A program made the position numbers and the translations under genes. The notes below the pieces were generated by a model that saw only the letters and a program-made list of their open reading frames with translations, was not told where the DNA came from and ran no database searches. A stretch of 64,000 nt of DNA, from assembly GCF_026017845.1 (NCBI RefSeq), contig NZ_CP100416.1, positions 2,517,492 through 2,581,491 on the forward strand, read 5' to 3'. This DNA is from Amycolatopsis mediterranei. Lineage in GTDB: Bacteria; Actinomycetota; Actinomycetes; Mycobacteriales; Pseudonocardiaceae. Position 1 is the stretch's first letter. Every line of letters begins with the position of its first letter. Below, one piece after another: positions 8,726 through 18,915 of the stretch.

Positions 8726-9499
8726 ATGTCTGTCGCGGTGCGGGTGATCCCCTGTCTCGACGTCGACGCGGGCCGGGTGGTGAAGGGGGTCAACTTCGCC
8801 GGCCTCCGCGACGCCGGTGACCCTGTCGAGCTGGCCCGGCGCTATGACGCCGAGGGGGCCGACGAGCTCACCTTCCTCGACGTCACGGCCTCCTCCGGCG
8901 ACCGCGAGACCACCTACGACGTCGTCCGGCGGACCGCCGAGCAGGTGTTCATCCCGCTCACCGTCGGCGGCGGGGTGCGCAGCAACGACGACGTCAACCG
9001 GCTGCTGCGGACCGGCGCCGACAAGGTCAGCATCAACACCGCCGCGATCGCCCGGCCCGAATTCCTCAGCGAGGCGTCGAGGCGGTTCGGTGCCCAGTGC
9101 ATCGTGCTGTCCGTCGACGCCCGGCGCGTGCCCGAGGGCGCCGAGCCGACGGCCTCCGGCTTCGAGGTGACCACCCACGGCGGCCGCCGCGGGACCGGGA
9201 TCGACGCCGTCGAGTGGGCCGCGCGGGGCGAGGAACTCGGCGTGGGGGAGATCCTGCTGAACTCCATGGACGCCGACGGCACCAAGAACGGCTTCGACCT
9301 CGAACTCATCGAACTCGTGCGCAAGGCCGTGCGCGTCCCGGTGATCGCCAGCGGCGGCGCCGGGGCCGTCGAGCACTTCCTGCCCGCCGTGCGGACCGGC
9401 GCCGACGCCGTGCTCGCCGCCAGCGTGTTCCACTTCGGGCAGCTGAAGATCGGGGACGTCAAGGACGCCCTGCGCGAAGGCGGGGTCGAGGTCCGGTGA
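8726..9499 (+). CDS. hisF: Imidazole glycerol phosphate synthase cyclase subunit HisF
   Basis: This 257-residue TIM barrel uses ammonia from HisH to form imidazole glycerol phosphate and AICAR. The catalytic Asp residues are in [16 protein letters not shown] (about residue 11) and in [15 protein letters not shown] (about residue 140). Phosphate-binding VGGGVRS and ASGGAG turns are visible. ATG 8726 is supported by the family N-terminus and the TAGGCT element. The stop overlaps the start of the next membrane protein gene (GTGA), so hisF, that gene and hisI form one coupled unit. Confidence 0.97.
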   Translation: MSVAVRVIPCLDVDAGRVVKGVNFAGLRDAGDPVELARRYDAEGADELTFLDVTASSGDRETTYDVVRRTAEQVFIPLTVGGGVRSNDDVNRLLRTGADKVSINTAAIARPEFLSEASRRFGAQCIVLSVDARRVPEGAEPTASGFEVTTHGGRRGTGIDAVEWAARGEELGVGEILLNSMDADGTKNGFDLELIELVRKAVRVPVIASGGAGAVEHFLPAVRTGADAVLAASVFHFGQLKIGDVKDALREGGVEVR

Positions 9500-9873
9500 A
9501 GGCCTGGCAAGCACCCGTCGAGGTGAAGGTCACCGCCGGCCTGCTGATCGGGTTGCCCGTCGCGTGGGCGCTGCTCGACCTGATCCCGGTGCTGAGCGCC
9601 GGGGCGGGCCTGGCCATCTACCGGATGCCCGCGCTCGCGCTGATGCTCGGCGGCGTCGTCACCACCGGGCTGGTCCTCAAACACGGCAGCGCGCGGATCG
9701 GCGGCCTGGTCGTGGCGGTGGTGTTCGCGCTGCTGCACGCGTTCCTGCTGCTCGGCGCCGAGCTGTGGTTCAACAAGCTGTTCTCCGGCCTCTCCTTCGC
9801 CGGCTACGGCTACACGTTCGTCCTGCTGAACTCGATGCCGCTCAAGCGGCACCTCCTGGGAGCCAACGCATGA
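9496..9873 (+). CDS. Small four-helix membrane protein between hisF and hisI
   Basis: This 125-residue protein is mostly hydrophobic with about four membrane segments: [58 protein letters not shown] and a last segment with [11 protein letters not shown]. The gene overlaps hisF by 4 bases (GTGA) and hisI by 4 bases (ATGA), so its translation is tied to the histidine genes. No known family was recognised. Its position suggests co-expression, not necessarily a role in histidine synthesis. Confidence 0.75.
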   Translation: MKAWQAPVEVKVTAGLLIGLPVAWALLDLIPVLSAGAGLAIYRMPALALMLGGVVTTGLVLKHGSARIGGLVVAVVFALLHAFLLLGAELWFNKLFSGLSFAGYGYTFVLLNSMPLKRHLLGANA

Positions 9874-10232
9874 CCCTCGACGCGGCCGTCTCGGCGCGCC
9901 TCAAGCGCAACGCCGACGGCCTGATCGCGGCGGTGGTCGTCGAACACGCCACGTCGGACGTGCTGATGATGGCCTGGATGAACGACGACGCCCTCGCCGC
10001 CACCCTCGCCACCCGCCGCGGGACGTACTGGTCGCGCAGCCGGCGGAAGCTGTGGGTCAAGGGCGAGACGTCCGGCCACTACCAGCACGTTCGCGAAGTG
10101 CGGATCGACTGCGACGGCGATACTGTCCTGCTGCGCGTCGACCAGACCGGCCCGGCCTGTCACACCGGCACGCACACCTGTTTCGACACCGAGGAGCGCC
10201 TCCTCCTGGCCGATGAGAAAGAGCTCGCGTGA
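9870..10232 (+). CDS. hisI: Phosphoribosyl-AMP cyclohydrolase HisI
   Basis: This 120-residue, single-domain PRA-CH opens the adenine ring of PR-AMP in the third step of histidine synthesis. The Zn/Mg ligands are in [14 protein letters not shown] and [12 protein letters not shown], the core motif [12 protein letters not shown] is near residue 31, and [16 protein letters not shown] follows. Length fits the stand-alone form, without the HisE domain. ATG 9870 overlaps the upstream stop and its stop overlaps the DUF1304 gene start, so it is embedded in a run of coupled genes. Confidence 0.97.
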   Translation: MTLDAAVSARLKRNADGLIAAVVVEHATSDVLMMAWMNDDALAATLATRRGTYWSRSRRKLWVKGETSGHYQHVREVRIDCDGDTVLLRVDQTGPACHTGTHTCFDTEERLLLADEKELA

Positions 10233-10591
10233 CCATCGTCGCCGACATCCTGGTCGGGCTCGTCGCCCTGATCCACCTCTACATCGTCGTCCTGGAGATG
10301 TTCCTCTGGACGTCGCCGCGCGCCCGCGCCGGCTTCGGCACGACGAAGGAGTTCGCGGAGGAGAGCAAGACGCTCGCCGCGAACCAGGGCCTGTACAACG
10401 GCTTCCTGGCGCTCGCGCTGGTGTGGGGCCTGATCGCGAGCGACCCGACCGGGTTCCAGCTCAAGCTGTACGGCATCGTCTGCGTGATCATCGCGGGCCT
10501 CTACGGGGCGGCGACGGCCAGCAAGCGGATCCTGTTCGTGCAGGTGGTCCCGGGCACGCTGGCGCTGATCGCGCTGCTGCTGGCGCGGTAG
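10229..10591 (+). CDS. DUF1304 family membrane protein
   Basis: This 120-residue protein has about four membrane helices. Family signatures are [52 protein letters not shown] and [16 protein letters not shown]. The biochemical role of the family is unknown. It begins inside the hisI stop codon (GTGA overlap) and closes the hisF-hisI unit. The gene at 10593, on the opposite strand, ends one base away. Confidence 0.88.
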   Translation: MTIVADILVGLVALIHLYIVVLEMFLWTSPRARAGFGTTKEFAEESKTLAANQGLYNGFLALALVWGLIASDPTGFQLKLYGIVCVIIAGLYGAATASKRILFVQVVPGTLALIALLLAR

Positions 10592-10592
10592 G

Positions 10593-10760
10593 TCAGCGCA
10601 GCCGGTCGAGAACGGAACGCCAGGCCCGCGCGGAGACGGTCAGCTGACCGGCCCGCCGGGCCTTGGTGTCCCGCACGCCCACGACCGGCCCCAGCGCCAC
10701 CTCGACACAGTTGTCGTTGGGGCCGCTGTAGGAAGACTTGCGCCAGCCGGTCGAGCCCAC
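10593..10760 (-). CDS. DUF397 domain protein
   Basis: This 55-residue gene is read from GTG 10760 to TGA 10593. It contains GWRKSSYSG followed by NDNCVEVALG and GVRDTK, the hallmarks of DUF397, and ends in AWRSVLDRLR. A GGAGG sequence sits 5 bases before the start. It lies 11 bases downstream of a DUF5753 helix-turn-helix gene, the standard pairing seen around Streptomyces whiJ and in many copies per genome. In such pairs the small protein is thought to counteract the DNA-binding partner. Confidence 0.88.
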   Translation of the reverse strand: MGSTGWRKSSYSGPNDNCVEVALGPVVGVRDTKARRAGQLTVSARAWRSVLDRLR

Positions 10761-10771
10761 TATCGCCTCCG

Positions 10772-11605
10772 TTATCCGGCGGCCTCCCGCAGCAGGGCCT
10801 GGGAAGCCTCTTCGCTCAGAGCTAGTCCGCGTAGCACTTTAGCATCGCGCTTATGGCCTGTGGTCTGGGATTCCTCGTGGAGGAAAGCCGTCGAGTAGAT
10901 GTGTTCGATGGAGGCGATCGGTGGTGAGCCGGGGAACTCGTAGATGTCGAAGGGCCCGATCAAGCCGGGGTGGTAGCCGATCCCGGCGGGCACGATCCGC
11001 AGGCTGATGTTCGGGCGCGCGGACATCGCCAGCAGATGATCGATCTGGTCGGACATGACCCCGGTGTCGCCGAAGTTTTCGTGAAGCGAGCGTTCGCCGA
11101 GCAATGCAGTGAACCGCACCGGATCCGAGCGAGTGAGAATCCTCTGCCGTGCGAGCCGCACTCGCAGCCGCTTGTCGGCCTGCTCGATCGAAACCGCCGA
11201 TTTGTCCATGATCGACCGGATGTAGTCGGGGGTCTGGAGAAGCCCGGGGATGATCAGCGGCGACCAGGTGGTGATCGTGGTGGCGGTCCTTTCCAGGTCC
11301 AGCCTCGTGGTGAGCGCGAAGGGAAGGTCGGAGTTGCTGGATGCCAGCCAGTTGGGCTCGCGGGCGTGCCGGGCGAGCGTCCGGATCCGGTCGCGCTGCT
11401 CCCCGCGGATGCCCAGCAGCGCGAGGATCGCCGACACGTCCTCGACGCTCGGCAGGCGATGTCCCTTCTCCCACGCCGACAACAGCTGAGGCAGGATGCC
11501 CAGCTCGTCGGCGAGAACGCGCAGACCAACTTTGCGTCCTTCGCGTTCTTCGCGCAGCGAAGCGGCGAGAGTTCTCGCGGCGGGCCCCGAAGACGTTGGC
11601 TTCAT
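10772..11605 (-). CDS. XRE-type helix-turn-helix regulator with DUF5753 domain (WhiJ-like)
   Basis: This 277-residue protein has an N-terminal XRE domain (residues 10-70: LAASLREEREGRKVGLRVLADELGILPQLLSAWEKGHRLPSVEDV) and a C-terminal DUF5753 domain (ITTWSPLIIPGLLQTPDYIRSIM and RLARQRILTRSDPVRFTALLGE near the middle; VRFT, IGPFDIYEF and ASIEHI later). ATG 11605 is chosen because TATTAT ends 6 bases upstream. Such regulators with DUF397 partners tune development or antibiotic production in actinomycetes; the particular target here is not known. Confidence 0.9.
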   Translation of the reverse strand: MKPTSSGPAARTLAASLREEREGRKVGLRVLADELGILPQLLSAWEKGHRLPSVEDVSAILALLGIRGEQRDRIRTLARHAREPNWLASSNSDLPFALTTRLDLERTATTITTWSPLIIPGLLQTPDYIRSIMDKSAVSIEQADKRLRVRLARQRILTRSDPVRFTALLGERSLHENFGDTGVMSDQIDHLLAMSARPNISLRIVPAGIGYHPGLIGPFDIYEFPGSPPIASIEHIYSTAFLHEESQTTGHKRDAKVLRGLALSEEASQALLREAAG

Positions 11606-11611
11606 GAGCCG

Positions 11612-11617
11612 ATAATA
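11612..11617 (-). promoter_or_regulatory. Probable -10 element of the DUF5753/DUF397 pair
   Basis: On the minus strand TATTAT ends 6 bases before ATG 11605, a near-consensus leaderless promoter. Confidence 0.5.
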
Positions 11618-11792
11618 CGAATCCCGTCGATTCCCCGAATGTGCGAAGGGTGTCCACGAAATGCGAGGGATCGCGTTTCTTTCCGGCATCCGGGTGACCG
11701 GCGGGCCTGCTCACTTGCACGTCCGGCGGGGCCGTCCGGTTGCCTCGGCGCCCTGTGCGGTTTCTCGCAGCACCGCCGTGGCTCGCGGCTTC

Positions 11793-11798
11793 TAGGCT
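11793..11798 (+). promoter_or_regulatory. Probable -10 element of the DUF3592 pair
   Basis: TAGGCT ends 6 bases before ATG 11805. The same hexamer precedes hisF. Confidence 0.45.
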
Positions 11799-11804
11799 CG
11801 GCTG

Positions 11805-12878
11805 ATGGTGCTCGGCGATCCCCTCCGCGGTCTCGTCCGGCGGCGGGCGCGGTGGCTGGCCGTCGCGGCGGGCGGTGTGGCCGTTTTCGGGTTCTTCGTG
11901 GTGGCCGTGGCGGTTTACCTGCTCGTCGTGGCCAAGCCCGTCTTCGACCCGGGGGAGATTCCCGCCCTCATTGTCGTTTTCGCCGGTTCGCTCGCCTTCG
12001 CCCTTCTCGGCGCCTGGCGCTTGCGGGTGCTCACCGATCGGATCCGCGTCACCGCGAGCGAGAACGGCTTCGGGGCCTGGCTGCCGCCGTCGACCGCCGA
12101 CGACCACGACCGCCGGATCGACTTCGCAGCCGAGACCGGCCGGTTGCGCCGGATCGCCCGCCGCGCCGGGGCGCTGATCCTGGTCTGGGTCGCGCTGTTC
12201 GCGAGCGGGCTCGCCGGGATGAGCCTGCTCGACGAAGCCGCCGACGAGTTCCTCGCCACCGGTGCCCGGGTCCCCGGCGTGGTGCTGTCGGTGTACGACC
12301 CCGGCAAGGGCACGCCGTCGATGCAGGTGCGCTACGGCAGCCGGACCGTGAAGATCGTCCGCGACTCCGGGCACCACTACCACGTCGGCGAGGCGGTCAC
12401 CGTCGTCGTCGACCCGGCCGATCCGGAGCACGTGCGCACCACGGAAGAGCAGAACGAGAACCAGTTCGTCTTCGGCCTCTGCCTCGTCGCCCTGCTGCTC
12501 GGCCTCGCCGGGGCACCGGTGGCGGCCGGGGCCGCGCTCGGCTGGCGGCGCCGGGCGCGGGCGGTCGGCGTCACCGGGTGGCGGGTCGCCACCGTCGACG
12601 TCGTGCCCGACCGCTCGATCGGCGGCCGGAAGCGGCCGCCCCCGACCATCCACGTCCGCTACCGGGACGGCACCGGCATCGTGCTGCGTGCCGTGCTTTC
12701 GACGCACGGCGCCAAGGCGCTGGCGGACTTCACCGACCGGCTCGCCTGGGTCGGCGGCTGGGGGCGGGAGATGGCCGTCCTCTTCCCGCAGGGACCGCGC
12801 CGCCCCGGGCCGTACGCGGTGCCGGCGGCCGCGAAGACGCCGCGCGCCACCAGCGGGTTCAGCCGGACTCGCCGATGA
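11805..12878 (+). CDS. DUF3592-type membrane protein, first of a tandem pair
   Basis: This 357-residue protein has membrane segments near residues 20-45, 55-72, 125-148 and 220-245. Soluble parts carry the DUF3592 pattern: TGARVPGVVLSVYDPGKGTPSMQVRYG, a strand-rich stretch, then GEAVTVVVDPADPEHVRTTEE. Its function is unknown. The downstream gene is a clear paralogue with the same layout and begins inside this stop codon (ATGA), so the two are co-translated. Confidence 0.75.
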   Translation: MVLGDPLRGLVRRRARWLAVAAGGVAVFGFFVVAVAVYLLVVAKPVFDPGEIPALIVVFAGSLAFALLGAWRLRVLTDRIRVTASENGFGAWLPPSTADDHDRRIDFAAETGRLRRIARRAGALILVWVALFASGLAGMSLLDEAADEFLATGARVPGVVLSVYDPGKGTPSMQVRYGSRTVKIVRDSGHHYHVGEAVTVVVDPADPEHVRTTEEQNENQFVFGLCLVALLLGLAGAPVAAGAALGWRRRARAVGVTGWRVATVDVVPDRSIGGRKRPPPTIHVRYRDGTGIVLRAVLSTHGAKALADFTDRLAWVGGWGREMAVLFPQGPRRPGPYAVPAAAKTPRATSGFSRTRR

Positions 12879-13909
12879 CCGGCGATTCGTCCCGCCCGCC
12901 GCGGCAGCGGGGATGGCTCGTCGTGACGGCGATCGCGGGGCTCGTCTTCCTGTTCTTCGGTGCGGGCACGGCGTACTCGCTGCTGGTCCCGGACTACGTC
13001 TTCGCGGACGGCGAACTCCTCGGCGAGGCCGGCATCCTGACCGGCTCCCTGGTCTTCGCCGCGGTGGGCGTCCACCGCCTGCACGCCCCGGACCGGCGGC
13101 TGCTCGCCGCCGTGCCGGACTTCGGCGCCTGGCTGCCCGGGCGGGACGGTTCCCACGGCGAGGGCCGGGTCGATCTCGGCGCGCAGGCCGCGCGTCTGCG
13201 CCGGACCGCCCGCCGGGCCACCGGGATCGCCGCCGCCTGGGCCGTGCTGTTCGCGGCCGGCCTCGCCGGGGTGATCGCCGCCGACCGCGCCGCCGCGGAC
13301 CTCCTGGCCACCGGCGTCCGCGTCGAGGGCTCGGTGGTCGACGTCCTCGACCCGGCGCGGGGCGCGCCGTCGATCCTGGTGCGCTACCCGGCGCCGGAGG
13401 TGTCCCGGACCGAGGAGATCGTCCGCGACTCCGGGCACGAGTACCACCTCGGCGAGCCGGTGACCGTCGTCTACGACCCCGCCGACCCGGCGCACGTCCG
13501 CACCACCGCCGAGGCGAACGGAAACCGGGTCCTGGTGAATTCCGGCGTCATTTCCCTGGTGACCGGCTTCATCGGGCTGCCGTTGGCGGCGACGGCGGCG
13601 CTGGGCTGGTGGCGCCGGGCGCGCGCGGTCGCGGCCACCGGGTGGCGGATCGCGACGGTGACCGTCGTGCCGCCCGGCGGCCGCCGAGCGGACATCGAGG
13701 CCCGCTACCGCGACGGCAGCGGCATCGTGCTGCGCTGCGCGCCGTCCTTGCACGATCCCGGCAACCCGGTCCGCCGCCGGGCGTGGATCGGCGGCTGGGG
13801 ACGGCAGCTGGTCGTCCTCTTCCCGCCCGGCCGGGACCGGCCCGGGCCGTACCTCGTCCCGGTGCTCGCGGCCGGACCGCGGGATCAGCCGATTTCGCCG
13901 GTCAGGTAG
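12875..13909 (+). CDS. DUF3592-type membrane protein, second of a tandem pair
   Basis: This 344-residue paralogue of the preceding gene matches it block by block: FGAWLP, RRTARRATG, LLATGVRVEGSVVDVLDPARG, YHLGEPVTVVYDPADPAHVRTT, and the ending YRDGSGIVLRCA then GGWGRQLVVLFPPGRDRPGPY. The membrane segments correspond too. ATG 12875 overlaps the upstream stop. Its last 25 bases overlap the 3' end of the convergent TetR gene. The pair probably arose by tandem duplication. Confidence 0.75.
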   Translation: MTGDSSRPPRQRGWLVVTAIAGLVFLFFGAGTAYSLLVPDYVFADGELLGEAGILTGSLVFAAVGVHRLHAPDRRLLAAVPDFGAWLPGRDGSHGEGRVDLGAQAARLRRTARRATGIAAAWAVLFAAGLAGVIAADRAAADLLATGVRVEGSVVDVLDPARGAPSILVRYPAPEVSRTEEIVRDSGHEYHLGEPVTVVYDPADPAHVRTTAEANGNRVLVNSGVISLVTGFIGLPLAATAALGWWRRARAVAATGWRIATVTVVPPGGRRADIEARYRDGSGIVLRCAPSLHDPGNPVRRRAWIGGWGRQLVVLFPPGRDRPGPYLVPVLAAGPRDQPISPVR

Positions 13910-14511
13910 CGCTGCAGGTTCGGTGCGATCGCCCGGACGAGGACCTCGACGTCCTCGGTGGCGAGCGGCTCGAACTTCGCCACGTACCGGACCATGCCCA
14001 GGCCCACCATCTGGCTCGCGCACAGGTTCATCCGCAGCGCGGTGCGGTCCGAGCCCATCGAGGTGATCAGCGCGCTGAAGAACCGCTGGAAGAAGTCGCG
14101 CAGCACGTGCCCGGCCTGCTCGTGGCCGGTGACGCTGCGGATGAGCGCCACGAACTGGCCGCCGCCCGCGCTGTCCCAGCGGGTGATGAAGGTGCGGACG
14201 ATCCGCTCGCCCAGCTCGTCGTCGGGGCCGTGGCGCAGGATCTTCTGCAGCTCCAGGGGGTCGAACGGCAGCTCGAGGACCGCCTGGGCGAACAGGCCCT
14301 CCTTGCTGCCGAACCAGTGGTTGACCATCGCCGCGTCGACGTCGGCGCGGGTGGCGATCGCGCGCACGGTCGCACCGTCGTAGCCGTTTTCGGCGAACAC
14401 CGACCGCGCGGCTTCGATCAGCGCCGTGCGGGTGTCCTGGCCGGCGGGCCGTCGCCCGCGGCGGCGGGCAGTAGTCTCGGTGTTGTCCGCGGTGCTCACG
14501 GCTTCAATCAT
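13885..14511 (-). CDS. TetR/AcrR-family transcriptional regulator
   Basis: This 208-residue protein has a TetR helix-turn-helix in residues 25-75: TRTALIEAARSVFAENGYDGATVRAIATRADVDAAMVNHWFGSKEGLFAQAV. The C-terminal domain, with RFFSALITSMGSDRTALRMNLCASQMVGLGMVRYV, looks like the common TetR_C (AefR/SCO-type) fold. It is divergent from trpE, with an AT-rich dyad in the 83-base gap, so autoregulation is likely. A direct role in tryptophan control is only a possibility. Confidence 0.88.
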   Translation of the reverse strand: MIEAVSTADNTETTARRRGRRPAGQDTRTALIEAARSVFAENGYDGATVRAIATRADVDAAMVNHWFGSKEGLFAQAVLELPFDPLELQKILRHGPDDELGERIVRTFITRWDSAGGGQFVALIRSVTGHEQAGHVLRDFFQRFFSALITSMGSDRTALRMNLCASQMVGLGMVRYVAKFEPLATEDVEVLVRAIAPNLQRYLTGEIG

Positions 14512-14528
14512 GACTCAACCGCCCGCTG

Positions 14529-14548
14529 AATTCAACATTCATTGAATT
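14529..14548. promoter_or_regulatory. Perfect inverted repeat between the TetR gene and trpE
   Basis: AATTCAA and TTGAATT flank the spacer CATTCA. The 20-bp dyad is conspicuously AT-rich for this genome and lies 18 bases upstream of the TetR start and 47 bases upstream of trpE. It is a natural candidate for the TetR operator. Confidence 0.55.
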
Positions 14549-14581
14549 ATGGCCCGGCGCCGCCGTGATCCGCCGGGGCGG

Positions 14582-14587
14582 CACAAT
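14582..14587 (+). promoter_or_regulatory. Probable -10 element of a leaderless trpE transcript
   Basis: CACAAT ends 7 bases before ATG 14595. This supports that start over the in-frame ATG 14586, which lies across the hexamer. Confidence 0.4.
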
Positions 14588-14594
14588 GAGGTCC

Positions 14595-16154
14595 ATGGTC
14601 AGCGCATCCGCCGGTTCGACCGGTCCCGGCACGGTCAGCCCGTCCCGCGAGGACTTCCGCGTCCTCGCCGAGAGCCGCCGCGTGATCCCGGTCGTGCGCC
14701 GGGTCCTCGCCGACGGCGAGACGCCGATCGGGGTGTACCGCAAGCTCGCCGCCGACCGGCCCGGCACGTTCCTGTTCGAGTCCGCGGAAAACGGGGCCTC
14801 CTGGACCCGCTGGTCGTTCATCGGCGTCCGCAGCCCGGCTGCGCTCACCGTCCGCGACGGCGAAGCGGTCTGGACCGGCACCCCGCCGGTCGGCCTGCCG
14901 TCCGAAGGCAACCCGCTGAACGTCCTGCGCGAGACCATCGAAGCCCTGCACACCGAGCCGCTGCCCGGCCTGCCCCCGCTGACCGGCGGCATGGTCGGCT
15001 ACATCGGCTACGACGCCGTGCGCTGGCTGGAAAAGCTGCCGGAGCTGGCCGAACGCGACCTCGACATCCCCGAGCTGACCATGCTCCTGGCCACCGACCT
15101 GGCCGCGTTCGACCACCACGAGGGCACCGTCACGCTCATCGCGAACGCCGTCAACTGGGACGACTCGCCCGAGCGCGTGGACGCGGCCTACGACGACGCC
15201 GTCGCCCGGCTGAGCGCGATGACCGAGCAGCTGCAGGTGGCCGCGCCCGCCACCGTCGCCGCGTTCGACCGGCCGGTGCCGGAATTCACCCGGAAGCGCT
15301 CGAAGGCGGACTTCCACGCGGCGGTGGAGAAGGCCGTCGAGGCGATCAAAGCCGGCGAAGCGTTCCAGATCGTGCCGTCGCAACGGTTCGAGATCCCCAC
15401 CACCGCCGACGCGATCGACATCTACCGCGTGCTCCGGACGTCCAACCCGAGCCCGTACATGTACCTGCTGCGGCTGGACGGCTTCGACATCGTCGGCTCC
15501 AGCCCCGAATCGCTGGTCACCGTGCGGGACGGCCGCGCGACCACGCACCCGATCGCGGGCACCCGCTGGCGCGGCGCCGACCCCGAAGAGGACGCGCAGC
15601 TGGCGAAAGACCTCTTGGCCGACGAGAAGGAGCGCGCCGAGCACCTGATGCTCGTCGACCTCGGCCGCAACGACCTCGGCAAGGTCTGCAAGCCCGGCAC
15701 CGTGCGCGTCGTCGACTTCTTCCAGATCGAGCGCTACAGCCACGTCATGCACATCGTGTCCACCGTCACCGGCGAGCTGGCCGAGGGCAAGACGGCCTTC
15801 GACGCGGTCACCGCGTGCTTCCCGGCCGGGACGCTGTCCGGCGCGCCGAAGGTCCGCGCGATGGAGCTGATCGAGGAGCTCGAACCGGTCCGCCGCGCGC
15901 TGTACGGCGGCGTCGTCGGCTACCTCGACTTCGCCGGCGACGCCGACACGGCCATCGCGATCCGCACCGCGCTGGTCAAGGACGGCATCGCGCACGTCCA
16001 GGCCGGCGGCGGGGTGGTCGCCGACTCGGTGCCGGACTACGAGGACACCGAATCGCTGAACAAAGCCAGGACCGTGCTCTCGGCGGTGGCCGCCGCGCAG
16101 ACGATGGTGGCGGCGGGCGCCCTCGACCCGGCCGCGGACGCCGCCCATGTCTGA
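14595..16154 (+). CDS. trpE: Anthranilate synthase component I TrpE
   Basis: This 519-residue protein converts chorismate to anthranilate together with a glutamine amidotransferase (TrpG/PabA) that is not in this window. The N-terminal regulatory part starts [35 protein letters not shown] and includes the LLES-like FLFESAENG. The chorismate-binding core is seen in [74 protein letters not shown] and [18 protein letters not shown] 14595 is preferred from the CACAAT spacing; 14586 or GTG 14565 are alternatives. It overlaps the following gene by 8 bases. Confidence 0.96.
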   Translation: MVSASAGSTGPGTVSPSREDFRVLAESRRVIPVVRRVLADGETPIGVYRKLAADRPGTFLFESAENGASWTRWSFIGVRSPAALTVRDGEAVWTGTPPVGLPSEGNPLNVLRETIEALHTEPLPGLPPLTGGMVGYIGYDAVRWLEKLPELAERDLDIPELTMLLATDLAAFDHHEGTVTLIANAVNWDDSPERVDAAYDDAVARLSAMTEQLQVAAPATVAAFDRPVPEFTRKRSKADFHAAVEKAVEAIKAGEAFQIVPSQRFEIPTTADAIDIYRVLRTSNPSPYMYLLRLDGFDIVGSSPESLVTVRDGRATTHPIAGTRWRGADPEEDAQLAKDLLADEKERAEHLMLVDLGRNDLGKVCKPGTVRVVDFFQIERYSHVMHIVSTVTGELAEGKTAFDAVTACFPAGTLSGAPKVRAMELIEELEPVRRALYGGVVGYLDFAGDADTAIAIRTALVKDGIAHVQAGGGVVADSVPDYEDTESLNKARTVLSAVAAAQTMVAAGALDPAADAAHV

Positions 16155-16773
16155 CACGCCGGACGCGCCGCGGCGGCCGGGCGCCGCCTCCCCGGCTGCC
16201 GACGCGGCCGCTTCGGCGGCGACGGCGTCGAGGCGTCCACTGTGGATGATCGTGGTCGCGCTCCTGCTGGGCGCGCTCGCGCTGTGGGGTGCGTCACGGC
16301 TGACGTGGTTCGCCGAGTTCCGCGACGGCGGCGTCCGCGGCACGATCCTGTACCGCGAGACCGGCGAGCAGCGGGCGACCGCGCTGGTCCCGCTGGCCCT
16401 GCTCGCGCTGGCCGGCGTGGCCGGGGTGGTGGCCACCGGCGGCTGGGCGCGGCGCGTGCTCGGCGGCGTGCTGGCGCTGGCCGGGGCCGCGGCGATCTGG
16501 ACCGGCGTCGCCGGCGTCCGGTTCGGCGGCTACGCGGACGGCCTGCCGGTGACCCAGATGCTGCTGGGCCGCGGCCTGGCCGTGCTCGGGGGAATTCTCG
16601 TCGCCGCCGGCGGGTTGGTCGCCGTCAAGGGCGCCGGCCGGGCCGCGCGCCTCGGCACGAAGTACGCGGCCCCGGCCACCCGGAAAAAGGTCCGTGACCC
16701 CGACGTCGAGCTGTGGGAAGCCCTGTCCGAAGGGGTAGATCCCACGGACGTCCGGGGCAGGCATTCGGAGTAA
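16147..16773 (+). CDS. Tryptophan-biosynthesis-associated membrane protein
   Basis: This 208-residue protein matches the actinobacterial Trp-operon-associated membrane family. After a disordered Ala/Pro-rich N-terminus come about four membrane helices: [59 protein letters not shown] and [21 protein letters not shown]. The cytosolic end is [13 protein letters not shown] conserved TWF follows the first helix. It overlaps trpE by 8 bases, so it is translated with it. The function is unknown despite its constant position between trpE and trpC in actinobacteria. Confidence 0.88.
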   Translation: MSDTPDAPRRPGAASPAADAAASAATASRRPLWMIVVALLLGALALWGASRLTWFAEFRDGGVRGTILYRETGEQRATALVPLALLALAGVAGVVATGGWARRVLGGVLALAGAAAIWTGVAGVRFGGYADGLPVTQMLLGRGLAVLGGILVAAGGLVAVKGAGRAARLGTKYAAPATRKKVRDPDVELWEALSEGVDPTDVRGRHSE

Positions 16774-16811
16774 CGCGCACACCCGGAACCGGGCGTCTCG
16801 GATGCGGGGGT

Positions 16812-16817
16812 TAGCAT
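16812..16817 (+). promoter_or_regulatory. Candidate -10 element for trpC-trpB-trpA
   Basis: TAGCAT lies in the 124-base gap between the Trp-associated membrane gene and trpC, upstream of the purine-rich sequence GGGAAGGGGAAGG. No convincing -35 was found, so this is tentative. Confidence 0.25.
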
Positions 16818-16844
16818 CGTTTCGGCGGGAAGGGGAAGGTTTTT

Positions 16845-16901
16845 GTGAGCGACCTTGCGAGTGAATCCGTGAGCACGCGCCCTGGTGGGGGCGCCCGGTG
16901 A
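16845..16901 (+). CDS. Possible 18-codon upstream ORF overlapping the trpC start
   Basis: GTG 16845 is preceded by the strong purine tract GGGAAGGGGAAGG. It opens an 18-codon frame encoding [18 protein letters not shown] that ends at TGA 16899-16901, exactly over the GTG start of trpC (GTGA). The layout is that of translational coupling. There are no Trp codons, so it is not a classical trp attenuator leader. It might only be a chance frame, with the purine tract serving a different purpose. Confidence 0.35.
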   Translation: MSDLASESVSTRPGGGAR

Positions 16902-17703
16902 GCGTGCTCGAAGACATCGTCGCCGGCGTGCGGGAAGATCTCGCCGTGCGGGAATCCGCGCTGCCGTTCGACGAGCTGAAGATCCGCGCGGCCGCCGCCC
17001 CGGCGCCGCGCGACGTGATGGCCGCCCTGCGCGAGTCCGGCATCGGCGTGATCGCCGAAGTCAAGCGGCGCAGCCCTTCGAAGGGCGACCTGGCCGACAT
17101 CCCCGACCCGGCCGCGCTGGCGAAGGACTACGAAGCCGGCGGGGCGCGCGTGATCAGCGTGCTCACCGAGCAGCGCCGCTTCGGCGGTTCGCTGGCCGAC
17201 CTGGACGCGGTCCGCGCGGCGGTGGACATCCCCATCCTGCGCAAGGACTTCGTCGTCAGCCCCTACCAGGTGCACGAGGCCCGCCTGCACGGCGCCGACA
17301 TGGTGCTGCTGATCGTCGCCGCGCTGGAGCAGAACGCGCTCGTCTCGCTGCTCGACCGCGTCGAATCGCTCGGCATGACCGCGCTGGTGGAGATCCACAA
17401 CGCCGAGGAGGCCGACCGGGCCCTCGAGGCGGGCGCCAAGGTCATCGGCGTCAACGCGCGCAACTTGCACACCCTCGAGGTGGACCGGGACGTCTTCTCG
17501 CGGCTGGCCCCCGGCCTGCCGATGGACGTCTACAAGGTCGCCGAGTCCGGTGTCCGCGGCCCGGGCGACCTGATGTCCTACGCCGGCCACGGCGCCGACG
17601 CGGTGCTGGTCGGCGAGGGGCTCGTCGCCTCCGGCGACCCGAAGGGCGCCCTGGTCAAGCTGGTCACCGCCGGTTCCCACCCCGCCTGCCCGAGGCCGTC
17701 CCG

Positions 17704-17707
<4 letters not shown>
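16898..17707 (+). CDS. trpC: Indole-3-glycerol phosphate synthase TrpC
   Basis: This 269-residue TIM barrel closes the indole ring in the fourth step of the Trp branch. The signature [17 protein letters not shown] is at residues 53-69, the catalytic Lys is in [18 protein letters not shown], and [29 protein letters not shown] and VAESGV follow in family order. It is a stand-alone enzyme, not fused to TrpF, which again leaves that step to PriA. GTG 16898 overlaps the small upstream frame, and the stop overlaps trpB (GTGA). There is no trpX-like gene between trpC and trpB as seen in Streptomyces. Confidence 0.96.
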
Positions 17708-18911
<1,204 letters not shown>

Positions 18912-18915
<4 letters not shown>

